Below are positions 26,062 to 36,041 of a DNA stretch of 64,000 bases, piece by piece. The DNA lies in NCBI GenBank assembly GCA_016792805.1, contig JAEUHX010000073.1, positions 116,115 through 180,114 of the forward strand, written 5' to 3'. Origin of the DNA: Planctomycetota bacterium. Its GTDB lineage: Bacteria; Planctomycetota; UBA1135; JACQFD01. Positions within the stretch are counted from its first letter, which is position 1; the number at the start of each line of letters is the position of its first letter. A program made the position numbers and the translations under genes. The notes below the pieces were generated by a model. The model made no database searches. It was not told where the DNA came from and was given only the letters and a program-made list of their open reading frames with translations.

Positions 26062-29000
26062 CTAGCCGCCGTTCCAGTCGCCGACGAGCGGCGTTCCGCC
26101 GGGGATAGGACCGAAGAAGAAATCGACGTGGGGCGCGCCGGGAGAATTGAGGTTTCGGAGCAGGAACTGGCCCGTGGTGCGCCCGTAAACGCCGACCGTA
26201 TCCGTTCCATCGTTGTCCCAATCGCCGACGATTGGGGTCTGGTTGTTGCCACCGGTTCCGAAGAGGAACTTGGCATCGGGCGGGCCGGCGGAATTCACAT
26301 TTCGAAGCTGGAACTCACCCGTCGTCGGAACGTAAACGCCGATCGAGTCGCCCCATTGGCCGTCCCAGTTGCCCGCCAGCGGGATTCCTTGCGTCGGCCC
26401 GAAGGCGAAGACCTTCTCCGGCGCCGTCGGCGAGAGCACATTGCTGAGCTGAAACGTGCCGGTGGAGGGCTGATAAAGCCCTACGGAGTCGCGCCCGTCG
26501 CCATCCCAGTCGCCGGCGACCGCGACGAAGCCCGCTCCGGCCGCGCCGAGCGTAAATGTGATCGTCCCGACCGATCCATCGAGAGCGTTGCTCAGGCGGA
26601 AGGTTGACGTGGTCGGATCGTAGAAGCCGAGGGATTCGACCCCGTCGCCGTCCCAGTCGCCGGTGATCGGCTGCCAGCCGACGGGATTATTGACTTTGAA
26701 GAAATGATCCGTCATTCCCGCGCTGTTGGCGTTGCGAAGAAAGACGTTCCCGAATGCCGGCTGGTAGACGCCGATTGTGCGGCCGGTCGTTCCGTTCAGA
26801 GTCACCTCTTTGTACCAACCGAGGAGATCCTTGAGCGCCTGCGGGGGATTCGTCGGGGCGGGCTGCCCAAGCACCACATCGGCCTTGTTGACCCCGTGGC
26901 AGTTTGCACAACTGCGAATCTCTCCCGGAGCGAACGTCGTCCAGAATCGCTCCCGCACCACCGGAGCGCCGTCGGTTTTTGTTAGTTGCCACGTCAGTGC
27001 CCGATGCGCTGGCACGAAGGCGGCCGCGCTGCCGTCGGCCGCGACGCGCACGGCGCCAGCCGGCGTGCCGGCGATCGGGGGATTCTTGGCGTCGTGCATC
27101 GGGCGGGCGATGACGCGCCGGCCGATCGTCTGGCTATAATTGGTGTACCCGCGGATCATGTCGCCCTGCAGAAACTGCAAGAAGCCGACCTCGATGGGTG
27201 TCGACCCTGGCTGAGCGGTCTGGTGAGGCGATCCAGCGACCTTCAAATTAAAGTCCTGCTGCTTGTCGGCGCGCCGCGTGACATCGCGGGTCACGACGAG
27301 AGCGAGCTCCTGATCCTTGAGGTACTTCTGAAGCTTCTTCACTCCGCTATTGCCGCCGAGCTCATTCTTGAGAATCTGCAGCTCGATATCCGGGATGACC
27401 TCCGTGCGGCTGAGCGGCCGCGGGCGCGGCGCGAGCTCCACCGGATCGAGTTCCCAGAGCGGGCCGCTATACGTGATGGTCTGCTGGACGTAATTGCTGT
27501 AGTAGGCAACCGACTTCACGATCGGAGCGGCGAGCACTTTTCCGGCGGGCACCCAGTAGGTGCCTTGCTTCTGAAGCCAGCTCAGATGGAAATCGTAAAG
27601 CGCGTACAGCGGTCCGGGTCCGATCTGCTTGTCCTTGTAGGGCGAGGACGTGCGCACCGCGAGGAGGCGCCCATCCTGAAGAGGCAGCGGATTGCGGAAG
27701 TGGCCGGGGTGTCCGGGGGGCGCCGGCTGCGTATTCGGAATCGGGTCGAGCGTGATGGGATCCGTGATCCAATCGACTTCCATGTCGTCGGCGTTGAGCC
27801 CGATTTGTGCATCGAGACGCACGATCTGCCCGGCGCCGTGCGTGTTGAACTCTGGCGCTGTCGTGCCATAGAAGCGGCCGGGCTTGGTAGGATCCTCCTT
27901 GATTTGTAAGAAGAATCCATTGATGACCTTCTGCGTCGGATCGTAGAAGTGAGGCAGGTAGTATTTTGCCGCCTCAAAGTACGCCAGCAGCTCATTGCGC
28001 CCGATGTGATTGAGCGTCTCGAGCCCCGTTCCGTCTTCGTTGATCTGCCACGGGAAGAAGTGATTGAAATGATGGCTGTTCGTGACGCCATCTCCGGGGG
28101 GCGCAAGCGGCTCGGGGAATACTTCGAGCGGCGCCGCATTCTTGAGCGCACTCAGCTCGCTCACGTTGTCGTATGCGCCATAATTGACTTGCCCCTCATA
28201 CCAGAGCTGGTCGCGCTGCAGGTGGTCCCAGCGGCAAAACACGATGCGTCCGTCGGAGGCCAGGATCGGTGTGAAATCGCCGGAGGGAGCGTGGTCGATC
28301 AGCCGAAGATCCGAGCCGTCGGATTTCATCGACCAGAGGCCGCTGTTCGCGGGCGTCGACTCGTACTCATCCAACTGCGGGCCGGGCGCGGCGAACGGGT
28401 TGCGGGGGCGGTCTGAGGTGAAGAGGATCCGATCGTTGTTCCCATAGAAGGGCGACACGTTGTTGCTATGGGACGGCTGCGGGATTTTCTTGATCTGGAC
28501 CGCCTGGCCGGGCTCAAGCCCCGTGACCTCGTAGATTTGCCAATAAACGGGAGTCAGCACGTTGGGTTGCGTGCCGCCGATCACCATGGAGAAGAGGGCC
28601 TTCGATCCGGACCAATGCACAGAGGGCTCACGAACGGAGATCTCCTGGTATTGTTGCAATCCGAATCCCGCCTCTTGCGTGAGATTGCGCAGCGTGCCGT
28701 TCTCGTATCGAATATACAAATCGCCGCCACGTGGAGTTGAGTAGACCTCCGCGCGGTGATTCCCGAAGACCGAATTCGCCGTGGCGAAGTCGTCGGCGAT
28801 CGGAGGCTGCGTGACGAACAGGATGCCGCGTGCGAAGCCCGGATGCGTCGGAGCGGGATTCGACCCGTTGTAGGTGAGCGATGGACCGGCGGGGGGAGCC
28901 GGTAGCGTTGAGCCCGCTGCGGCAGCGACCGAAATCGGCGAGCTCCCGCCCCATTCGTCGCTCGAAGGAGTTTGCGCCATGGCGCGGCCCATCGAAGCGG

Positions 29001-29145
29001 TTCCCACGGTCGCGAGCGCGAAGAGGAGGTTCCGAGTCGTGTGGGAACTGAGGCGCCCCCAAGTTCCAGAGGCAGGGCGGAGGGAAGCGGGCGCGGAGCC
29101 GATCAGCTTCGCAGGAAGCGAGTCCGCCATCGGAGATTGGGACAT
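26062..29145 (-). CDS. Secreted HzsA-related monohaem protein with C-terminal VCBS repeats
   Basis: 1027 aa with a likely Sec signal (NLLFALATVGTASMGRAMAQ). Residues 100-700 match the hydrazine-synthase-alpha-related family: NHRAEVYSTPRGGDLYIRY, SVHWSGSKALFSMVIGG, RILFTSDRPRNPF, DGRIVFCRWDHLQRDQ, a beta-propeller core. One c-type haem site, SCANCH, lies at about 743-748. The last 230 residues hold about five repeats of the type GDWDGDGxDSVGxYxPxTGxFxL, which the usual family member lacks. The protein is probably periplasmic or surface-exposed and redox-active. True hydrazine synthase also needs other subunits, none of which is here, so an anammox role is not implied. The spacer upstream holds a palindrome. 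Confidence 0.85.
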   Translation of the reverse strand: MSQSPMADSLPAKLIGSAPASLRPASGTWGRLSSHTTRNLLFALATVGTASMGRAMAQTPSSDEWGGSSPISVAAAAGSTLPAPPAGPSLTYNGSNPAPTHPGFARGILFVTQPPIADDFATANSVFGNHRAEVYSTPRGGDLYIRYENGTLRNLTQEAGFGLQQYQEISVREPSVHWSGSKALFSMVIGGTQPNVLTPVYWQIYEVTGLEPGQAVQIKKIPQPSHSNNVSPFYGNNDRILFTSDRPRNPFAAPGPQLDEYESTPANSGLWSMKSDGSDLRLIDHAPSGDFTPILASDGRIVFCRWDHLQRDQLWYEGQVNYGAYDNVSELSALKNAAPLEVFPEPLAPPGDGVTNSHHFNHFFPWQINEDGTGLETLNHIGRNELLAYFEAAKYYLPHFYDPTQKVINGFFLQIKEDPTKPGRFYGTTAPEFNTHGAGQIVRLDAQIGLNADDMEVDWITDPITLDPIPNTQPAPPGHPGHFRNPLPLQDGRLLAVRTSSPYKDKQIGPGPLYALYDFHLSWLQKQGTYWVPAGKVLAAPIVKSVAYYSNYVQQTITYSGPLWELDPVELAPRPRPLSRTEVIPDIELQILKNELGGNSGVKKLQKYLKDQELALVVTRDVTRRADKQQDFNLKVAGSPHQTAQPGSTPIEVGFLQFLQGDMIRGYTNYSQTIGRRVIARPMHDAKNPPIAGTPAGAVRVAADGSAAAFVPAHRALTWQLTKTDGAPVVRERFWTTFAPGEIRSCANCHGVNKADVVLGQPAPTNPPQALKDLLGWYKEVTLNGTTGRTIGVYQPAFGNVFLRNANSAGMTDHFFKVNNPVGWQPITGDWDGDGVESLGFYDPTTSTFRLSNALDGSVGTITFTLGAAGAGFVAVAGDWDGDGRDSVGLYQPSTGTFQLSNVLSPTAPEKVFAFGPTQGIPLAGNWDGQWGDSIGVYVPTTGEFQLRNVNSAGPPDAKFLFGTGGNNQTPIVGDWDNDGTDTVGVYGRTTGQFLLRNLNSPGAPHVDFFFGPIPGGTPLVGDWNGG

Positions 29146-29381
29146 TTGTGCGGTTTAAGCGTTGTGCGTCGGAAGGAGAGGACGACACGCAGGGACGTGC
29201 GCGCCACCCGGACGCGGCCACAAGCGAGGATTGTTCCGAAAGAACATTCCATCTCGCATCGTGCGCAACCCCCGAGCGTGCTGCCCAGAATCCGGACGCT
29301 CCCGAGCGATGGCGCACGCCTTGGGTGCGCATCGGAGAAAATTACTGATGTCGGCGCATCCAGGTGGCGCCGAAGGGCTCT
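29146..29381 (-). promoter_or_regulatory. Promoter gap of the HzsA-related gene with operator-like palindrome
   Basis: 236 bases without a gene between two minus-strand genes. TGTTC-CGAAA-GAACA (29232-29246) is a perfect 5-base inverted repeat with a 5-base spacer, about 90 bases upstream of the HzsA-related start, and could be an operator. GCGCAC/GTGCGC (29312-29317 and 29325-29330) is a short hairpin nearer the end of the peptidase gene and may be a weak terminator, though it lacks a T-run. No -35/-10 pair is clear. Confidence 0.3.
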
Positions 29382-30323
29382 CTATCGCATGCGCTCTGCG
29401 ATCTTTGGGAGCACGCGAATTACCACATCTCCTACGAGCCGGAGGCTTTCCGCCGACAGCTTGTCGAGCGTGTCCTCCGCGGTGTGCCAGTACTTGCCCC
29501 CCGTTGGGCCGCTCGGTCCGTAGCGGAAGTCGATCAAATTCGCCACTTCGGGCACCTGGGCCGCAAGGAACGGCTGGTGATCGTCGGTGATCGCCTCGAT
29601 GCGCTGGAAGAACTTCTCCGGCGAACCGACTTCCTTCGCGGCCTCCTCGAGCCAGCTTGAGAGCGCCGGGGTCGCATCGGATACCCGGAGAATGTCGAGG
29701 TCCTTGTCACCCACCATGTCGAGCACGAGGACGGCCGCAAGCGAGGCGAGCTTCTTCTCGCGCTGCAGCCGCTCGACTTCGGCGCGGCTCCCGTGCAGCG
29801 AATCCTGGTCATTCCACTGCACGGACCACTGGGTCTCCTCCCCGTCGACGAAGAGCAGCCGAAGCGTGACCGGAGGCTTGGGGCGGCCCTTCCCGAAATA
29901 ATGGGCAATCTCTAACAAAACGCCCACGCCCGAGCCGCCGTCGTTCGCTCCCACAAATACAAAGTCCGCAAATCGCTTCGTATCGTAATGAGTGACGAGC
30001 GCCACCACCTTCGGCGACTCGCCGTCGATCTCGCAGCGCACATTCACCATGGGGACGATGCCTCGAACGGTCTGCGCCGCGAAGCGGTCTTCCGTCGATT
30101 TGTGACCAGCCGCCTCGAGCTGTGCGGCGATGTACGCGCGCGCTTTCTCGGCCCCCGGCGAGTTGGATGGGCGCGGCCCGATCTCCACCAGCTTTCGCAC
30201 ATGGGCGAGGCACTTGTCGCCGTCGAGGATCGGCTTTGGCGTGCCGCATCCGCCGAGCGCGGCGGTCATGGCGATCGCTACAGCCGACGCAGGGGCGCGT
30301 CGCGGGGAAGAAAACGAAAGCAT
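29382..30323 (-). CDS. M28-family zinc peptidase / glutaminyl-cyclase-like lipoprotein
   Basis: 313 aa from ATG 30323, chosen because it gives a lipoprotein signal ending in the lipobox ALGGC; the open frame reaches 30362 without conserved sequence. Zinc-site residues appear in ALVTHYD, GANDGGSGVGVLLE, LFVDGEETQWS and DDHQPF. The order, with NDQDSLHGSR after the acidic motif and YWHTAEDTLDKLS near the end, resembles glutaminyl-peptide cyclotransferases of the M28 fold more than aminopeptidases. It is probably an outer-membrane or inner-membrane-anchored exported enzyme. It is divergent from the ZIP transporter with 121 bases between the starts. Confidence 0.82.
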   Translation of the reverse strand: MLSFSSPRRAPASAVAIAMTAALGGCGTPKPILDGDKCLAHVRKLVEIGPRPSNSPGAEKARAYIAAQLEAAGHKSTEDRFAAQTVRGIVPMVNVRCEIDGESPKVVALVTHYDTKRFADFVFVGANDGGSGVGVLLEIAHYFGKGRPKPPVTLRLLFVDGEETQWSVQWNDQDSLHGSRAEVERLQREKKLASLAAVLVLDMVGDKDLDILRVSDATPALSSWLEEAAKEVGSPEKFFQRIEAITDDHQPFLAAQVPEVANLIDFRYGPSGPTGGKYWHTAEDTLDKLSAESLRLVGDVVIRVLPKIAERMR

Positions 30324-30444
30324 GGTGCCGCAGATCGTGCGCCGCCGCGGTGCGGGGCGCAATCGTGCGAAGCGTCCTCCTTGGTGAACGAGCGGCCTCG
30401 ACCCGAGCCTCGAAGGTGCGGCGCTCTCCCGGCATAGTGCCGAG

Positions 30445-31188
30445 GTGCAAACCTTCGCCTGGCTCGTCCTGCTGAACGGAGCCGCGTGCGCCGTCGGCGG
30501 GGTTTGGCCGCTTTTGCAGGCGCGCCGAGGCGATCCCGGCGCGGCGATCCACGGATTTGCCGCCGGCTCGCTCCTCGGCGTGGCGCTCTTGGTGCTCGTT
30601 CCAGAGTCGGTCCACCTTCTTCATGAGCATGTGGGGCCGCCGGTGCTGGCGGGTGTGCTCACCCTCTTCCTCGCCGACCGCATTCTGATCGGAGTCGAGC
30701 ATGGCCACGGAGAGGAGCACGCTGCCGCGGGTCACTCGCATCACCTCGGGTGGCTCTCGCTGATCGGGTTCACCGTGCACACGTTGGCCGACGGCATCGC
30801 GCTCGGCTTCTCCGGGGGACGCGTCGATCTCGGACTTCCCGTTTTTATTGGGGTTGCCCTCCATGAGATCCCCGCCAAGTTCATCCTCGCGCGCCTCATG
30901 ATTGCCTCCGGCGTGCGGCGGATTTGGGTCGGAGCCGTCGTGGTGGCGCTGTCGGCCCTCCTCATGGGCTCCGCGTGGGCCACCGAGTCGCTCACCTCCG
31001 TGCTGTCGCCTGTCGTGGCGCCGTGGGGGCTCGCCTACTCGGCTGGCATGTTCACCTTCCTTGCCACTTCGGAGCTGATTCCGAGTGAGCACGCTGGACG
31101 GCGAGGGCGTCTCACCCATGTGCTCTGGTTCGTGTTGGGGATCGCGGTGGCCTACGGAGCCCGGCTCGTTGGCTCGGGACACTCGTAG
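30445..31188 (+). CDS. ZIP-family divalent metal transporter
   Basis: 247 aa with about eight membrane segments. The metal-path helices read HTLADGIALG (TM4) and ALHEIPAKF (TM5), the conserved HNxxDG/HEIP motifs of ZIP proteins with Thr-Leu in place of Asn. A His-rich loop (HGHGEEHAAAGHSHH) lies before TM4, as is common in zinc or iron ZIPs. GTG 30445 is the first start after the divergent promoter region. The gap to prkA (31189-31343) contains nothing else I can identify. Confidence 0.88.
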   Translation: MQTFAWLVLLNGAACAVGGVWPLLQARRGDPGAAIHGFAAGSLLGVALLVLVPESVHLLHEHVGPPVLAGVLTLFLADRILIGVEHGHGEEHAAAGHSHHLGWLSLIGFTVHTLADGIALGFSGGRVDLGLPVFIGVALHEIPAKFILARLMIASGVRRIWVGAVVVALSALLMGSAWATESLTSVLSPVVAPWGLAYSAGMFTFLATSELIPSEHAGRRGRLTHVLWFVLGIAVAYGARLVGSGHS

Positions 31189-31343
31189 GCTCGCTACGAT
31201 CCGCGCGGGCGTTCACCCGCTCACGCTTGAGCTGCCCGAAGTCCGATGCTGAGGGCGGCGCCCCCCTGGGGCCCCGGCTTTCGAGCCGAGGCCTTGGCGG
31301 ATCGTCGCCTCCAGCTAACTCCCATCACGCACGAGGAACACGC

Positions 31344-33398
31344 ATGGAAACCACAATCACCGGTCGCGACCTGAGGGAGCTGGTTCGGGCGTCGGACGAA
31401 CGCCAAAAATACCGTGAGCTGCACTGGGAGGGCTCGTTCTGGGATTACTTGAGAGTCGTCGAGCAAAGCCCGCTTGTCGTTCGCAACGCCTTCCAGCGCG
31501 TCTACGACATGGTGCTGTTCCACGGCGTCGAGGAGCGCGCCGACGGCTCGGAGAAGCTCTCCCACTACCGCTTCTTCGACGACCCGATCGGTCACGGAGA
31601 AGACGCACTTTTTGGGCTCGATCGGCAGATTCAACAGCTGGTCGGAATCTTCAAGAGTGGCGCGTACAGCTACGGCACCGAAAAGCGCATCCTCCTGCTC
31701 CACGGGCCCGTCGGCAGCGCCAAGAGCACGATTGCGCGCCTGCTCAAGAAAGGGCTCGAAGATTACAGCCGGCGCCCGGAAGGGGCCATGTATACGTTCT
31801 CGTGGAGAATTGATGAGGAGTCGAAGGAGCCGATTCCCTGCCCGATGCACGAGGAGCCGCTCCGGCTTCTGCCGCCGGAGATGCGTGTGAAGCTGCTCGG
31901 CGATCTGACGAAGCGCACGAAGACCGGATACCGACTCGAGGTCGACGGCGAACTCGACCCCGCGTGCCGATTCCGCTTCAACCGGCTCATGGAGCGCTAC
32001 GCCGGAGACTTAGAGCGCGTTCTCGATCACGTGGTCGTCCGGCGGCTGCTGCTGAGCGAGAAGGACCGCATCGGAATCGGCACGTTCCAACCGAAGGACG
32101 AGAAGAACCAAGATTCGACGGAGCTTACAGGCGATATCAATTATCGAAAGATCGCCGAGTACGGCTCCGATTCGGACCCGCGAGCGTTCAACTTCGACGG
32201 CGAATTCAACGTCGCCAACCGCGGCATCGTGGAGTTCATCGAAGTGCTGAAGCTCGATGTGGCGTTCCTCTACGAGCTGCTCGGCGCTTCGCAGGAGCAT
32301 GTGGTCAAGCCGAAGAAATTCGCACAGACCGACATTGATGAAGTCATCATCGGGCACACAAACGAGCCCGAGTATCGGAAGCTCCTCAATAATGAGCTGA
32401 TGGAGGCCTTCCGCGATCGCACGGTTAAGATCGATATTCCCTATAATACCGTGCTCTCGGCGGAAGTGGCAATCTACGAGAAGGACTTCAACCCGCGCCG
32501 GCTGCCAGGGCGGCACCTTGCGCCGCACACGATCGAGGTCGCTTCGATGTGGGCGATCCTCACTCGCCTCGAAGAGCCGAAGAAAGCCAACCTGACGCTC
32601 GTTCAGAAGATGAAGCTCTACAACGGCAAGACTCTGGCGGGCTTCACGAAAGACAATATTCGCGAGCTGCGCGAAGAATCGCCTCGCGAAGGGATGGAGG
32701 GAATCTCGCCCCGTTACATCCAGGACAAGATCAGCAATGCGCTCGTCGCCGAAAGCGACCTGCCCTGCGTGAATCCGTTCCTCGTGATGAACGAGCTCGA
32801 GACAGGGCTCGCGAGCCATTCGCTTATCTCGTCAGAGGATACACGCAAGCAATACCGGGATCTGCTGGCGGTCGTGCGGCAAGAGTACGAAGACATTGTT
32901 AAAAATGAGGTGCAGCGCGCCATCGCCGCCGACGAGGAGGCGATCGCCAGGCTCTGCGGTAACTATATTGACAATGTGAAGGCCTACACACAGCGCGAGA
33001 AAGTGCGCAACCGCATCACCGGCCGCGACGAGGAGCCCGACGAAAGGCTCATGCGCTCGATCGAGGAGAAGATCAATATTCCGGAAAGCCGCAAGGAGGA
33101 CTTCCGGAGAGAGATCATGAACTACATCGGTGCGCTCGCCATCGAGGGGCGGACGTTTGACTATCGAACCAACGAGCGGCTGCATCGGGCGCTCGAGCTG
33201 AAGCTGTTCGAAGATCAGAAGGACAGCATCAAGCTCACGAGCCTCGTCTCCTCCGTCGTCGATCGCGACCAGCAGGAGAAGATCGAGGTCGTCAAGAGCC
33301 GGCTGATCAAGAACTACGGCTATTGTGAAGTGTGCGCAAGCGACGTGCTGCAGTACGTCGCGTCGATCTTCGCCCGCGGCGACGCGAAAGAGGAGTAG
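31344..33398 (+). CDS. prkA: Serine protein kinase PrkA
   Basis: 684-aa AAA+/kinase-like protein of the PrkA family (E. coli YeaG), linked to stress, nitrogen starvation and sporulation. The AAA P-loop is LLHGPVGSAKST (about residues 120-130). Family landmarks include DALFGLDRQIQQLVGIFKSG, the DINYRKIAEYGSDSDPRAFN region and a helical C terminus. ATG 31344 is preceded by GAGGAA at a spacing of 8, one of the few good ribosome sites in the window. It starts the triad prkA-yeaH-spoVR with 24- and 16-base gaps, a gene order kept in many bacteria. Some members act as ATP-dependent proteases rather than kinases. Confidence 0.95.
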   Translation: METTITGRDLRELVRASDERQKYRELHWEGSFWDYLRVVEQSPLVVRNAFQRVYDMVLFHGVEERADGSEKLSHYRFFDDPIGHGEDALFGLDRQIQQLVGIFKSGAYSYGTEKRILLLHGPVGSAKSTIARLLKKGLEDYSRRPEGAMYTFSWRIDEESKEPIPCPMHEEPLRLLPPEMRVKLLGDLTKRTKTGYRLEVDGELDPACRFRFNRLMERYAGDLERVLDHVVVRRLLLSEKDRIGIGTFQPKDEKNQDSTELTGDINYRKIAEYGSDSDPRAFNFDGEFNVANRGIVEFIEVLKLDVAFLYELLGASQEHVVKPKKFAQTDIDEVIIGHTNEPEYRKLLNNELMEAFRDRTVKIDIPYNTVLSAEVAIYEKDFNPRRLPGRHLAPHTIEVASMWAILTRLEEPKKANLTLVQKMKLYNGKTLAGFTKDNIRELREESPREGMEGISPRYIQDKISNALVAESDLPCVNPFLVMNELETGLASHSLISSEDTRKQYRDLLAVVRQEYEDIVKNEVQRAIAADEEAIARLCGNYIDNVKAYTQREKVRNRITGRDEEPDERLMRSIEEKINIPESRKEDFRREIMNYIGALAIEGRTFDYRTNERLHRALELKLFEDQKDSIKLTSLVSSVVDRDQQEKIEVVKSRLIKNYGYCEVCASDVLQYVASIFARGDAKEE

Positions 33399-33422
33399 CG
33401 CGAGGGCGCGCTCGCTCGAGCC

Positions 33423-34511
33423 ATGCAACGCATCGAGCACGATCACGCGAGGTTTCGCGACATCGTTCGCGGGCGGATCCGCAAGGATCTCAAGAAATAC
33501 GTCAGCCAGGGCGAGCTGCTCGGGCGGGTCGGCCGTCATTCTGTATCCATTCCGCTTCCGCAGCTCGACCTGCCGCACTTTCACTACGGCCCCAACCCCA
33601 AATCGGGCGTGGGTCAAGGCGAAGGCGGTGAGGGCGACGAGGTCGACGAAGGTGCCGGTCAGGCGGGCGAAGAAGCCGGAAACCACGTGCTCGAGGTGGA
33701 AGTGTCTTTTGCTGAACTTGCAAAGATCCTCGGCGAGGAGCTTGGCCTTCCGAGAATCCAGCCGAAGGGGCGCAAGGAGCTCCGCACTTCGGGCGGGACT
33801 TACACGGGAATCTCGAAGGTCGGCCCCGAGTCGCTTCGCCACACAAGACGCACCTTCAAGGAAGCCCTCAAGAAGTCAATCCTGTCGGGCGGTTACGATC
33901 CAAGAAAGCCGCTCATTATTCCTTCTCCCGAGGATCGCCGCTATCGAGCCTGGAAGGTCAAAGATCTTTCTGTCTCGTCAGCCGTCGTGCTCTACATGAT
34001 GGACGTGTCGGGATCGATGGGAAAGGAACAGAAAGAGATCGTCCGCAATCAGGCGTTCTGGATGGATGCGTGGCTTCGCTCCCAATATCGAAGCCTCGAG
34101 GTGGTCTATATCGTGCACGATGCGGTGGCCCACGTCGTTGACCGCGACACCTTCTATCATTTGCGGGAATCGGGCGGCACCAAGATCAGCTCGGCGTACG
34201 AACTCGGTCTCAAAGTGATCGATGAGAAATTCCCTGCGGCGGAGTGGAATGTGTATGCATTCCACTTCAGCGACGGCGACAACTGGAGCGCGCGCGACAC
34301 GGAGCGCTGCGTCACTCTCCTCAGGGATGAGTATCAACCGCGGGTGAACCTCTTCGGCTATGGGCAGGTCAAGAGCGCCTATGGCTCGGGGCAGTTCAAA
34401 AAAGACCTGGACGGAGCGCTGACGGGCCAGCCTTGGCTCGTCACCTCTGAGATTAACGATCGCGAAGGAATTGTGGCCTCAATCAAGGAGTTCCTCGGCC
34501 GCGGCCGCTAG
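33423..34511 (+). CDS. yeaH: DUF444/YeaH-family protein
   Basis: 362 aa, the usual partner of PrkA. The family N terminus is RFRDIVRGRIRKDLKKYVS. An acidic Gly-rich segment (about 60-80) precedes the VWA-like domain, whose metal site reads YMMDVSGSMGKEQKE (DxSxS, about residue 193), with HFSDGDNWS as the second metal loop. It probably binds a partner through a divalent metal. Encoded between prkA and spoVR with short gaps, so co-transcribed. Confidence 0.93.
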   Translation: MQRIEHDHARFRDIVRGRIRKDLKKYVSQGELLGRVGRHSVSIPLPQLDLPHFHYGPNPKSGVGQGEGGEGDEVDEGAGQAGEEAGNHVLEVEVSFAELAKILGEELGLPRIQPKGRKELRTSGGTYTGISKVGPESLRHTRRTFKEALKKSILSGGYDPRKPLIIPSPEDRRYRAWKVKDLSVSSAVVLYMMDVSGSMGKEQKEIVRNQAFWMDAWLRSQYRSLEVVYIVHDAVAHVVDRDTFYHLRESGGTKISSAYELGLKVIDEKFPAAEWNVYAFHFSDGDNWSARDTERCVTLLRDEYQPRVNLFGYGQVKSAYGSGQFKKDLDGALTGQPWLVTSEINDREGIVASIKEFLGRGR

Positions 34512-34527
34512 GCCGCGTGCGCTTGCC

Positions 34528-36021
34528 ATGGCGAGCCTTCCCCATGAACTCGAGGTCGCCCGCGCGGAGATCGAGAAGATCGCCCGCGGGTACGGCCTCG
34601 ATTTCTTCGAGACGATTTTTGAGGTTCTGGAGGACCGCGAACTCAACGAGGTGGCGGCGTACGGCGGATTCCCGGTGCGGTATCCGTCGTGGCGCTTCGG
34701 CATGGACTACGACCGTCTGGCGAAGGAGTACCGCTACGGGCTCTCGAAGATCTACGAGATGGTGATCAATAATGATCCCTCGTACGCCTATTTGATGCGT
34801 TCGAACCAGATCGTCGATCAGAAACTCGTCATGGCCCACGTGTTCGGCCACGTCGACTTCTTCAAGAACAACCTCTGGTTCTCGCCGACCGACCGGAAGA
34901 TGGTCGACACCATGGCCAACCATGGGACGCGCGTGCGGCGCGCCATTGACGAGCACGGGCTCGACGCGGTCGAGCAGTTCCTCGACGTCGTGCTCTCGCT
35001 CGACAACCTGATCGATCCTTACTCGGTCTATCGCCCGCGGAAGTCGCAGCCGCGCAACGGAATGTCGGGTGACGGCTCGCCTTCGCGGCAGTCTGTTCCT
35101 CGCATCCCGGTGGGGCAGGGGCGCGGATACTTGGATCGATACCTCAATCCCGCCGAGGCTCTCGAGTCCGAGCGGAAGAAGCTCGAAGACGAGGCCAAGC
35201 GTTTGCGCCGCGACCCTCCCGAGCCGGAGCGCGACGTGCTTTCGTTTCTGTTGAAGCGCGCGCCGCTCGAGCGCTGGGAGCGAAGCCTCCTCGAGATTAT
35301 TCGTGAGGAAGCATACTATTACGCCCCGCAAGCGATGACGAAGATCATGAATGAGGGCTGGGCCACGTTCTGGCACTCGCGCATCATGACTCGCCACGTT
35401 CTCAATGATTCCGAAGTGGTCGACTTCGCCGACCACCACTCGGGAACGGTGCACGCGAGCCCGGGGCAGGTGAATCCGTACAAGCTCGGAGTCGAGCTGT
35501 GGCGCGACATCGAGGACCGGTGGAATCGAGGCGCGTTTGGCGAAGAGTATGATCGCTGCGAGGACGCCGAGCGCCGCGCGCGATGGGACACCGGGGCGAT
35601 GCTCGGCAACAAGAAGATTTTCGATGTCCGGCGCATCTATAACGATGTGACCTTCATCGAGGAATTCTTCACCGAGGACTTTGCGCACGAGCACCGTTAC
35701 TACGTGTACAAGCGCAATCCGCGCACCGGGAAGGCCGAGATTGCCGACCGAAATCCGCGGCTCGTGAAGGAAGCGCTTCTTAAGCGAATCACCAATGCCG
35801 GGCAGCCGGTGATCCGCGTTGTTGATGCAAATTATAAGAATCGGGGAGAGCTGTTTCTCGAGCATCTCCATGAGGGCGAGGACCTTCAGCTCGCCCACGC
35901 CGAGGAGACGCTGCGCCATCTGCACCAGCTCTGGAGGCGGCCGGTGCACATCCGCACGCAGGAAGAGGGGAAGGAGCGCATCCTCTCGTGCGAGGGCGAA
36001 GAGGCTGCTCCGGCGCAGTAA
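34528..36021 (+). CDS. spoVR: SpoVR-family protein (YcgB-like)
   Basis: 497 aa. Conserved family blocks include YGLDFFETIFEVLEDRELNE, WRFGMDYDRLAKEYRYGLSK, FGHVDFFKNNLWF, MNEGWATFWHSRIM and a long C-terminal DVRRIYNDVTFIEEFFTEDF. SpoVR is needed for spore cortex formation in Bacillus and, as YcgB, travels with YeaG/YeaH in non-spore-formers; its biochemical role is unknown. ATG 34528 fits the family start; the frame extends upstream only within yeaH. It is followed 20 bases later by a rhomboid gene. Confidence 0.95.
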   Translation: MASLPHELEVARAEIEKIARGYGLDFFETIFEVLEDRELNEVAAYGGFPVRYPSWRFGMDYDRLAKEYRYGLSKIYEMVINNDPSYAYLMRSNQIVDQKLVMAHVFGHVDFFKNNLWFSPTDRKMVDTMANHGTRVRRAIDEHGLDAVEQFLDVVLSLDNLIDPYSVYRPRKSQPRNGMSGDGSPSRQSVPRIPVGQGRGYLDRYLNPAEALESERKKLEDEAKRLRRDPPEPERDVLSFLLKRAPLERWERSLLEIIREEAYYYAPQAMTKIMNEGWATFWHSRIMTRHVLNDSEVVDFADHHSGTVHASPGQVNPYKLGVELWRDIEDRWNRGAFGEEYDRCEDAERRARWDTGAMLGNKKIFDVRRIYNDVTFIEEFFTEDFAHEHRYYVYKRNPRTGKAEIADRNPRLVKEALLKRITNAGQPVIRVVDANYKNRGELFLEHLHEGEDLQLAHAEETLRHLHQLWRRPVHIRTQEEGKERILSCEGEEAAPAQ

Positions 36022-36041
36022 CGACCTGCTAATCTCCCGGC

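Noticed and set aside
26062..29145. Evidence of anammox metabolism
   Set aside because: HzsA-like proteins are widespread outside anammox bacteria, and no other hydrazine-pathway gene is in the window.
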